This document shows positions 44,536 through 50,499 of a DNA stretch of 50,499 bases, piece after piece (positions within the stretch are counted from its first letter, which is position 1; each line of letters begins with the position of its first letter). Under the pieces are notes generated by a model. That model saw nothing but the letters and a program-made list of their open reading frames with translations. It was not told the DNA's origin and searched no databases. The stretch is from positions 1 through 50,499 of the forward strand of contig JACXUO010000002.1 in the NCBI GenBank assembly GCA_014763885.1, given 5' to 3'. Source of the DNA: Campylobacterales bacterium. Lineage in GTDB: Bacteria; Campylobacterota; Campylobacteria; Campylobacterales; Sulfurovaceae. A program made the position numbers and the translations under genes.

Positions 44536-45933
44536 ATGCAGTTTCGGATAGAAAAAGATACGATGGGTGAGATGCAGGTGCCTTCAGATAAATACTGGGC
44601 TGCACAGACACAGCGTTCACTGCTTAACTTCGAGATCGGTACCGAGAAGATGCCTTTAGAGATTGTATACGGTTTCGCAACTTTGAAAAAAGCGTGCGCC
44701 CTTGTCAATCATGAGCTGGGCCGCTTGAGTGAGGAAAAGTCCCGGGCGATTGCCAAAGCATGTGATATTGTACTCAGCGGGGAACTGGATGAACACTTTC
44801 CTCTGGTGGTATGGCAGACCGGGTCGGGGACACAGTCCAATATGAATATCAATGAAGTGGTAGCAAACAAAGCCACAGAGATACTTGGGGGAGATTTTAC
44901 ACAGAATAAGCTGGTACACCCCAATGATGATGTCAACAGAGGGCAGAGTTCCAATGATACCTATCCTACGGCGATGCGTATTGCAGAGGTTGTCTCTGTT
45001 ACGGATAGACTCATTCCTGCACTCATGCAACTTAAAAATACGCTTGATGCAAAATCCAAAGCCTTTGGGACGATTGTAAAGATCGGAAGAACACACCTTC
45101 AGGATGCGACTCCTCTGACACTCGGACAGGAGCTTTCAGGATATGTCGCTATGCTCAATACGAACCTCAAGCAGATCAATGATGCCTTAAAATACTGTAG
45201 AGAGCTTGCCATCGGCGGTACAGCTGTGGGTACGGGGCTCAACTCCCACCCCGGGTTTTCAGCCAAGGTGGCGGCGCAGCTCAATGATTTTATGGATAAA
45301 AACTATGGTTTTGTCTCTCAGCCGAATAAATTTCATGCCTTGACGGGACATGATGCGGAAGTGATTCTCTCAGGCGCACTTAAAGCACTGGCAGCAAACC
45401 TGATGAAGATTGCCAACGATATCAGATGGCTGGCTTCGGGTCCCAGATGCGGGCTTGCCGAGATCGAGATCCCTGCAAATGAACCCGGATCCTCCATCAT
45501 GCCGGGCAAGGTGAACCCTACGCAGGCCGAAGCGATGACGATGGTCGCTGTGCAGGTCATGGGCAATGACACAACCGTAGGTATCGCTGCAAGCCAGGGG
45601 AACTTTGAACTGAATGTATTTAAGCCGGTGATCGCCTACAATATCCTGCAGTCAACAAGACTTTTGGCAGATGCGATGATCAGCTTTGATAAAAACTGTG
45701 CGAAAGGTATTGTGCCGATTAAAGAGAATATAGAGAGGTTTCTGAATGATTCGTTGATGCTGGTAACAGCACTTAATCCTCATATCGGGTATGACAATGC
45801 AGCAAAAATCGCGAAAAGGGCACATGCGAACGGTACCACACTGAAAGAGGAAGCGGTGAATCTTGGACTGATGACCGCCGAAGAGTTTGATGCCGCAGTG
45901 AAACCCGAAGAGATGGTTATGCCTAAAGGGTAA
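44536..45933 (+). CDS. fumC: Class II fumarate hydratase FumC
   Basis: An iron-free, oxygen-stable fumarase of the aspartase/fumarase superfamily, 465 residues from ATG 44536 (AAAGGAG lies at 44524-44530; a GTG at 44530 would overlap it). Signatures: [22 protein letters not shown] (about 95-115), [40 protein letters not shown] and the superfamily loop [17 protein letters not shown]. The NMNxNEVxAN wording separates FumC from aspartase. It stands alone between the class I fumarase operon and sucCD, so the organism can hydrate fumarate with or without iron-sulfur enzymes. Confidence 0.95.
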   Translation: MQFRIEKDTMGEMQVPSDKYWAAQTQRSLLNFEIGTEKMPLEIVYGFATLKKACALVNHELGRLSEEKSRAIAKACDIVLSGELDEHFPLVVWQTGSGTQSNMNINEVVANKATEILGGDFTQNKLVHPNDDVNRGQSSNDTYPTAMRIAEVVSVTDRLIPALMQLKNTLDAKSKAFGTIVKIGRTHLQDATPLTLGQELSGYVAMLNTNLKQINDALKYCRELAIGGTAVGTGLNSHPGFSAKVAAQLNDFMDKNYGFVSQPNKFHALTGHDAEVILSGALKALAANLMKIANDIRWLASGPRCGLAEIEIPANEPGSSIMPGKVNPTQAEAMTMVAVQVMGNDTTVGIAASQGNFELNVFKPVIAYNILQSTRLLADAMISFDKNCAKGIVPIKENIERFLNDSLMLVTALNPHIGYDNAAKIAKRAHANGTTLKEEAVNLGLMTAEEFDAAVKPEEMVMPKG

Positions 45934-45952
45934 CAGTTTATTCGGCATAAAA

Positions 45953-45985
45953 AGCTCCGTACGGAGTGATTTTCACTTTCTGTGC
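45953..45985 (+). terminator. Terminator of fumC
   Basis: AAGCTCCGT-ACGGAG, a perfect 12-bp palindrome (CTCCGTACGGAG, 45955-45966), followed by TGATTTTCACTTTC. Confidence 0.6.
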
Positions 45986-46069
45986 TCTAAAACTGTGTAA
46001 ATATAGTACACTTTTGCAAATTCAAATGAACTAATAAAAGAATTAATCCGAAATTATCTGATGAAAGCC

Positions 46070-46075
46070 TATAAT
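46070..46075 (+). promoter_or_regulatory. -10 box (TATAAT) of sucCD
   Basis: Perfect TATAAT 36 bases before the sucC start; AAAGGAG precedes the start codon. Confidence 0.6.
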
Positions 46076-46110
46076 AGGTGAATTAATTTGTAATTTTAAA
46101 GGAGATTAAC

Positions 46111-47283
46111 GTGAATATTCATGAGTATCAGGCAAAACAGATTTTTGCCAAGTACGGTGTTCCTACGCCAAAAGGTATTGTTGCCAACACTCCGGACCAG
46201 GCAGCCAAAAATGCTGCAGAGCTGGGCGGTGATATCTGGGTGGTAAAAGCACAAATCCATGCAGGCGGAAGAGGACTTGGCGGCGGTGTAAAACTTGCTA
46301 AGTCTATCGATGAGGTAAGAACACTTGCAAGTGAAATTTTGGGAATGACACTTGTAACACACCAGACAGGACCTGAGGGTAAGCTGGTACAGAAGGTCTA
46401 TATCGAAGAGGGTGCGGATATCAAAGATGAGCTCTATCTTGGTGTAGTCCTTGACAGAGCAAAAGAGATGCCTGTGATCATGGCTTCGACCGAAGGTGGT
46501 ATGGAGATCGAAAAAGTAGCTGAAGAGACTCCTGAAAAGATTATCAAGGTAGCAGTAGATCCAGCGATCGGTTTCCAGGGATTCCACGGTAGAGAGTTGG
46601 TATTCGGTCTTGGAATTACAGATAAAAATGAGCAGAAGAAATTTATCGATTTCGCATCAAAACTCTACAGAGTCTATGTGGAGAATGATGCGGAACTGAT
46701 CGAGATCAACCCGCTGATCAAGACAGGATCGGGTGACTTCCTGGCACTAGACGGGAAAATGGGATTTGATGACTCTGCACTTGGCAGACACCCGGAGATC
46801 GAGGATATGAGGGATATCTCTGAAGAGGATCCGGATGAGAGAGAAGCGAGCCAGTACGGACTGAGCTATGTGGCACTTGACGGTGAGATCGGATGTATGG
46901 TAAACGGTGCAGGTCTTGCAATGGGTACAATGGATACGATCAACTACATGGGTGGAACACCGGCAAACTTCCTTGATGTGGGCGGTAAGGCGAATGCAGA
47001 GACTGTGGCAAAAGGGTTTGAGATCATTCTTAAAAACCCCAACGTCAAAGCGATCTTCGTAAACATCTTCGGCGGTATCGTAAGATGTGACCGTATCGCT
47101 AACGGTATCCTTGAAGCGACTAAGATGGTAGATGTACATGTACCGGTAATTGTAAGACTTGATGGTACCAATGCACTTGAGGCAGCAGAAATTCTTAAAA
47201 ATGCAAATATCGCAAATGTTATCCCGGCAACTGATTTGGCTGATGGTGCGGCAAAAGCAGTAGCAGCGGCAAAAGGAGAGTAA
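46111..47283 (+). CDS. sucC: Succinyl-CoA synthetase beta subunit
   Basis: With SucD it links succinate and CoA using ATP or GTP; in the reductive cycle it makes succinyl-CoA. The 390-residue protein begins MNIHEYQAKQIFAKYGVPTP, followed by the ATP-grasp domain (VVKAQIHAGGRGLGGGVKLA, about 43-62; LIEINPLI about 195) and the C-terminal flavodoxin-like domain with GGKANAETVAKGF and FVNIFGGIVRCDRIANGI. Length is normal. It starts the sucC-sucD pair with four bases between genes. Confidence 0.97.
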   Translation: MNIHEYQAKQIFAKYGVPTPKGIVANTPDQAAKNAAELGGDIWVVKAQIHAGGRGLGGGVKLAKSIDEVRTLASEILGMTLVTHQTGPEGKLVQKVYIEEGADIKDELYLGVVLDRAKEMPVIMASTEGGMEIEKVAEETPEKIIKVAVDPAIGFQGFHGRELVFGLGITDKNEQKKFIDFASKLYRVYVENDAELIEINPLIKTGSGDFLALDGKMGFDDSALGRHPEIEDMRDISEEDPDEREASQYGLSYVALDGEIGCMVNGAGLAMGTMDTINYMGGTPANFLDVGGKANAETVAKGFEIILKNPNVKAIFVNIFGGIVRCDRIANGILEATKMVDVHVPVIVRLDGTNALEAAEILKNANIANVIPATDLADGAAKAVAAAKGE

Positions 47284-47286
47284 GAG

Positions 47287-48159
47287 ATGAGTATTCTAGT
47301 AAATAAAGAGACAAAAGTAATCGTACAAGGTTTTACAGGGAGCGAAGGTACATTCCATGCTGAACAGTGTATCGCATACGGAACAAATATCGTTGGTGGT
47401 GTAACGCCAAATAAAGGTGGTCAAGAACACCTTGGTAAGCCGGTTTTTGATACAGTGAAAGAGGCGGTTGAAGCAACCGGTGCGACTGTTTCTATGGTAT
47501 TCGTTCCGCCTGCATTCGTAGCCGATGCGGTGATGGAAGCAGCAGATGCTGGTATCGAGCTTGCAGTGATTATCACTGAAGGTGCTCCGGTACGTGACAT
47601 GCAGGCAGCAAAAGCATATGCAACAAAACACGGTATGAAGACGATCGGGCCAAACTGTCCTGGTATCATCACTGCGGAAGAGTGCAAGATCGGTATCATG
47701 CCCGGTATGATCTTCAAAAAAGGTAACGTCGGTCTGATCTCCAAGTCGGGTACGTTGACTTATGAGGGAGCGAACCAGGTATGTAAAGAAGGTTTCGGTA
47801 TCACAACAGCGGTTGGTATCGGTGGGGACCCTATTATCGGTCTTTCATACAAGCAACTCTTGCCGATGTTCGAAGCGGATCCGGAAACAGAAGCGATCGT
47901 CATGATCGGTGAGATCGGCGGCGATCTTGAGATCCAGGCTGCCGAGTTCATCAAAGAAAACATCACCAAGCCGGTTGTTGCATTCATCGCAGGTCAAACT
48001 GCACCGAAAGGGAAAAGAATGGGACACGCAGGTGCGATCGTATCCGGTTCAGCCGGTACAGCAGCTGAGAAGATGGCAGCACTTGAAGCCGCGGGTGTCA
48101 AAGTTGTTGTTTCTCCTGCAGAGATCGGCAAAGCCGTCAAAGAGGTACTCTCCAAATAG
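47287..48159 (+). CDS. sucD: Succinyl-CoA synthetase alpha subunit
   Basis: Binds CoA and carries the phosphorylated His. The 290 residues show the CoA-binding Rossmann start [57 protein letters not shown], and [26 protein letters not shown], where the active His lies in the MGHAGA motif. Two tandem hairpins follow the stop. Confidence 0.97.
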   Translation: MSILVNKETKVIVQGFTGSEGTFHAEQCIAYGTNIVGGVTPNKGGQEHLGKPVFDTVKEAVEATGATVSMVFVPPAFVADAVMEAADAGIELAVIITEGAPVRDMQAAKAYATKHGMKTIGPNCPGIITAEECKIGIMPGMIFKKGNVGLISKSGTLTYEGANQVCKEGFGITTAVGIGGDPIIGLSYKQLLPMFEADPETEAIVMIGEIGGDLEIQAAEFIKENITKPVVAFIAGQTAPKGKRMGHAGAIVSGSAGTAAEKMAALEAAGVKVVVSPAEIGKAVKEVLSK

Positions 48160-48166
48160 GTACCTG

Positions 48167-48250
48167 CCGCAGATGGCGCTTTTGTCATCTGTGGGTTTTA
48201 AATCTTTGCAGCTTATCTTTGGGGATGATCTGCAAAGCATTCTCTTTTTT
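48167..48250 (+). terminator. Two tandem terminators after sucD
   Basis: The first stem pairs 48167-48175 with about 48186-48194 (CCGCAGATG / CATCTGTGG, one G-T pair) before GTTTTAAATC. The second pairs TTTGCAG (48205-48211) with CTGCAAA (48230-48236), followed by GCATTCTCTTTTTTT. Two terminators in a row indicate that sucCD is insulated from the downstream genes. 48251-48360 shows no other feature. Confidence 0.7.
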
Positions 48251-48360
48251 TATGGATGTTCCTGAGAACTCCTCTCCATTTCCATTAACCCTATACTTTA
48301 CACATCTTTTACATGGTTTTTCACTATAATGCGTGATACAATATTGGTAAAAGGTAAAAT

Positions 48361-48447
48361 ATGACAAGAATGACAAGCGTTAAAGCGCAGTCCAACAAAG
48401 CACTAAATGCTTTGTGTAAAATTCAGTACAAGCGAGGCACTAAATGA
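48361..48447 (+). CDS. Possible 28-residue leader peptide overlapping the HMA gene
   Basis: ATG at 48361 follows AAAGGTAAA with good spacing, and the frame ends in TGA at 48447, inside ATGA with the next start. The peptide is basic (Lys/Arg about a quarter) with one Cys. A small hairpin (AAAGCA-CTAAA-TGCTTT, about 48399-48415) lies within it. The overlap suggests translational coupling, in which case it may serve to deliver ribosomes to the HMA gene. It may also be chance. Confidence 0.35.
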   Translation: MTRMTSVKAQSNKALNALCKIQYKRGTK

Positions 48448-48731
48448 CGAGTCGTAAACAGACATTTGAACTGCTTAACGTAAAATGCGGGGGATGTGCA
48501 TCTACACTCAAAACAAAACTTTTTGATGCATTCGGAGAGGTTGAGGTTGATCTAAACAAGGATCCCCGTGAAATCACGGTAGATATCACTGAGGAGCGGA
48601 TACCAGAACTCAAAACAGCGCTCAAAAAGCTTGGTTATCCAATGAAATCTGATCAGCTGGGTTTTATCGAGACCAATACAACCAAGGCAAAAAGTATCAT
48701 ATCTTGCGCTCTGGGTAAAATGAGTCAATAA
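48444..48731 (+). CDS. Small heavy-metal-associated (HMA) domain protein
   Basis: A 95-residue cytoplasmic protein of ferredoxin-like beta-alpha-beta-beta-alpha-beta fold. Its metal site is NVKCGGCAST (Cys15, Cys18), a variant of the copper-chaperone motif GMTCxxC. It is followed by LDAFGEVEVDLNK-type and VDITEERIPELKTALKKLGYP segments, which match the rest of the fold. About 25 extra C-terminal residues contain a further Cys. No copper ATPase is nearby; it lies between sucD and the 2-oxoglutarate:ferredoxin oxidoreductase genes. A copper chaperone is one option; a role in handling metal for the iron-sulfur enzymes around it would be speculation. Confidence 0.8.
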   Translation: MTSRKQTFELLNVKCGGCASTLKTKLFDAFGEVEVDLNKDPREITVDITEERIPELKTALKKLGYPMKSDQLGFIETNTTKAKSIISCALGKMSQ

Positions 48732-48787
48732 AAGAGTAAAAAAGTCTGTTTATTCTTGCTTCAAAATGTAACAAAATCGCTTATAGT

Positions 48788-48793
48788 TACAAT
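48788..48793 (+). promoter_or_regulatory. Candidate -10 (TACAAT) of the oor operon
   Basis: TACAAT lies about 100 bases before oorD. A second A/T-rich box, TATACT at 48870-48875, is closer to the start codon but would leave only a very short leader. Confidence 0.35.
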
Positions 48794-48892
48794 AATGCCA
48801 TGTTATTCATAGCCCCCTTAGAGAAAGTAGTGTATCCTCAACCATAGTGAATTGTTTATCTCACTTAAATATACTATATTAAAGGGGCACAA

Positions 48893-49225
48893 ATGGCAGT
48901 AATGACAGCACCAGAGAATACTCCGGTATGGGTAAATACGGCTAGATGTAAAGCTTGTGATATCTGTGTGGATGCATGTCCGGCGGGTGTACTTTCTATG
49001 AAGGCAGATGCGAGTTCAACACTGGGTGCAATGATCTCGATCGTAGCGCCTGAATCATGTATCGGATGTAATGAGTGTGAACTTTCCTGTCCGGACTTTG
49101 CAATCTATGTTGCAGAGAAGAGCGAATTTAAGTTTGCTAAACTTTCTGACACTGCAAAAGCAAGACAAGAAGCGATTTTAAACAACGGGTATAGACTACC
49201 TACGGACTACAAGGAGGCTAACTAA
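48893..49225 (+). CDS. oorD: 2-oxoglutarate:acceptor oxidoreductase, delta (ferredoxin) subunit
   Basis: The electron-transfer subunit of the OorDABC complex, which in autotrophs carboxylates succinyl-CoA to 2-oxoglutarate with reduced ferredoxin. The 110 residues contain two 4Fe-4S binding motifs: CKACDICVDACPAG (about 21-34) and CIGCNECELSCPD (about 58-70). AAAGGGG supports the start. Its stop overlaps the oorA start by one base. D-A-B order is that of Helicobacter and Campylobacter. Confidence 0.96.
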   Translation: MAVMTAPENTPVWVNTARCKACDICVDACPAGVLSMKADASSTLGAMISIVAPESCIGCNECELSCPDFAIYVAEKSEFKFAKLSDTAKARQEAILNNGYRLPTDYKEAN

Positions 49226-50364
49226 TGGCGGAATTAAGAGAAGTTATATCAACAGGTAACGACCTTGCTGCGATTGCAGCGGTAGATGCCGGATGTAGAT
49301 TTTTTGGTGGATATCCTATTACTCCATCAAGTGAGGTAATGCACACGATTTCTGACCTGCTGCCTGCGGTAGGCGGTGCGGCAATTCAGATGGAAGATGA
49401 GATCGCCGGTGTTGCAGCAGCAATCGGGGCAGGGATGAGCGGTGTACGTACACTAACGGCTACTTCCGGACCTGGTATCTCATTGAAAGCTGAAAACCTT
49501 GGCCTTGCTCAGATGGCAGAAGTACCGTTGGTTGTGATCAACGTTATGAGAGGTGGTCCCTCTACAGGTCTTCCTACACGTGTTTCACAAGGTGACGTTG
49601 CTCAGGCCAAGAACCCAAGTCACGGTGACTATAAATCCATTACTGTGTGTCCCGGTAACCTTGCAGAGTGTTATACTGAGACAGTGAGAGCATTTAACCT
49701 CGCGGACAGATTCATGCAGCCGGTTTTCGTACTGCTTGATGAGACACTCGGGCACATGCACGGTAAGGCAATGATCCCTACTGCAGAAGAAGTGCAAGCA
49801 GGTATCAAACCAAGAAAAACATTTGACGGTGCACCTGAAGAGTATAGACCCTATGGTGTAGCACAGGATGAGCCTGCGGTACTTAACCCGATGTTCAAAG
49901 GTTACAGATACCACTATACCGGTCTGCACCACGATGCTATGGGATTCCCGACTGAAGAGATCGAAACATGTAGAAAACTGATCGACAGACTCTTTAGAAA
50001 AGTGGAAGAGCATACGGATGAGATCGAATCAAACGAAGAGTATATGCTTGACGATGCAGAGATCCTTCTGATCGGATACGGTTCAGCATCACTTGCGATC
50101 AAGGAAGCGGTATCTGTACTTAGAGAAGAAGGCATCAAAGTAGGTATGTTCAGACCGATCACACTTTGGCCAAGTCCGGAGCAGACAATGTACGAGCTTG
50201 GACAGAAGTTTGACAAAGTACTTTCAGTAGAGCTTAACCAAGGTCAATACCTTGAAGAGATCCAAAGAGCAATGGGAAGAAAAGACATCGAAAAGTTGAC
50301 AAAAACAAACGGTCGTCCATTCTCCCCTGCAGATATTATCGAGAAGGTTAAGGAGGTATTCTAA
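49225..50364 (+). CDS. oorA: 2-oxoglutarate:acceptor oxidoreductase, alpha subunit
   Basis: Part of the catalytic core of OorDABC, 379 residues. It is the pyrimidine-binding-type transketolase domain: FFGGYPITPSSEVMH, the conserved Glu in QMEDEIAGVAAAIGAGMSG, TLTATSGPGISLKAENLGLA, and NVMRGGPSTGLPTRVSQGD. The second half (about 275-379) is the transketolase C-terminal-like domain (LLIGYGSASLAIKEAV, FRPITLWPSPEQ). It uses thiamine pyrophosphate with the B subunit, which links it to the thiamine genes earlier in the window. Confidence 0.96.
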   Translation: MAELREVISTGNDLAAIAAVDAGCRFFGGYPITPSSEVMHTISDLLPAVGGAAIQMEDEIAGVAAAIGAGMSGVRTLTATSGPGISLKAENLGLAQMAEVPLVVINVMRGGPSTGLPTRVSQGDVAQAKNPSHGDYKSITVCPGNLAECYTETVRAFNLADRFMQPVFVLLDETLGHMHGKAMIPTAEEVQAGIKPRKTFDGAPEEYRPYGVAQDEPAVLNPMFKGYRYHYTGLHHDAMGFPTEEIETCRKLIDRLFRKVEEHTDEIESNEEYMLDDAEILLIGYGSASLAIKEAVSVLREEGIKVGMFRPITLWPSPEQTMYELGQKFDKVLSVELNQGQYLEEIQRAMGRKDIEKLTKTNGRPFSPADIIEKVKEVF

Positions 50365-50365
50365 G

Positions 50366-50499
50366 ATGGCTTTTAATTACGATAGTTACTTAAGACTTGA
50401 AAAAATGCCAACACTATGGTGTTGGGGATGTGGGGACGGTATCGTTCTTAAATCATTTATCCGTGCGATTGACAAGCTTGGGCTCTCAAAAGATGAAGT
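50366..50499 (+). CDS. oorB: 2-oxoglutarate:acceptor oxidoreductase, beta subunit (cut by window end)
   Basis: Only the first 44 codons are inside the window. AAGGAGG precedes ATG 50366 by 9 bases. The visible start, with TLWCWGCGDGIVLKSF (about 16-31), is the conserved N-terminus of the TPP- and 4Fe-4S-binding beta subunit, with CWGCG providing cluster Cys residues. Gene order and frame support the assignment; the rest, and presumably oorC, lie beyond the window. Confidence 0.92.
   Translation, partial: MAFNYDSYLRLEKMPTLWCWGCGDGIVLKSFIRAIDKLGLSKDE

Noticed and set aside
48380-48447. attC-like integron site (GTTAAAG, GTCCAAC, CAAGCGAGGC)
   Set aside because: The core motif GTTRRRY is not matched, spacing is wrong, and no integrase or cassette is present.

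Overview
This window looks like chromosomal DNA of a chemolithoautotrophic Campylobacterota bacterium, most likely Sulfurovum or a close relative. The pointers are a cluster of reductive TCA genes (monomeric isocitrate dehydrogenase, two malate dehydrogenases, two kinds of fumarase, succinyl-CoA synthetase, the start of a four-subunit 2-oxoglutarate:ferredoxin oxidoreductase), promoters with a good TATAAT box but little visible -35, a 550-residue S1 protein, and an exported sulfur-oxidiser-like rhodanese. The genus is inferred; no rRNA gene is present.

Layout. 1-5.7 kb is accessory in character: a strange low-complexity protein with no Lys, Arg or Glu, an exported lytic-transglycosylase-like enzyme, a candidate cyclic-dinucleotide (GEMM-I-like) riboswitch in front of an L,D-transpeptidase, a divergent aminotransferase/AraC-regulator pair, and a 2-Cys peroxiredoxin with a possible leader peptide. 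MgtE follows at 5.8-7.2 kb. 7.4-15.7 kb is devoted to thiamine on the minus strand: one TPP riboswitch leads thiC-thiO-thiS-thiG (de novo thiazole and pyrimidine synthesis), and a second leads a TonB receptor, a small thiamine-binding protein, a PnuC/PnuT permease and a choline-kinase-like kinase (uptake and salvage).

15.8-25.3 kb is housekeeping: a HIT protein, pheS-pheT-ispH-aroA, rpsA and serA. 25.4-31 kb is an efflux operon (TolC-like channel, short adaptor, and an RND pump encoded as two half-proteins with an atypical proton-relay signature). 31-38.4 kb holds efp, a DJ-1/PfpI protein, dnaE, the rhodanese and a KefB-type antiporter.

38.6 kb to the end is the carbon-cycle block: icd, then mdh1-mdh2-class I fumarase alpha-beta, then fumC, sucC-sucD, a small heavy-metal-associated-domain protein, and oorD-oorA-oorB (cut by the window end). 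Read in the reductive direction these enzymes carry oxaloacetate to malate and fumarate, then succinate through succinyl-CoA and 2-oxoglutarate to isocitrate; fumarate reductase and ATP-citrate lyase are not in the window.

The observations most worth a second look are the Lys/Arg/Glu-free protein, the nested inverted-repeat element in front of mdh1 (folded leader or MITE), the split RND pump, the candidate cyclic-dinucleotide riboswitch, and the complete TPP-controlled salvage operon. No tRNA, rRNA, CRISPR array, prophage or intact insertion sequence was seen.
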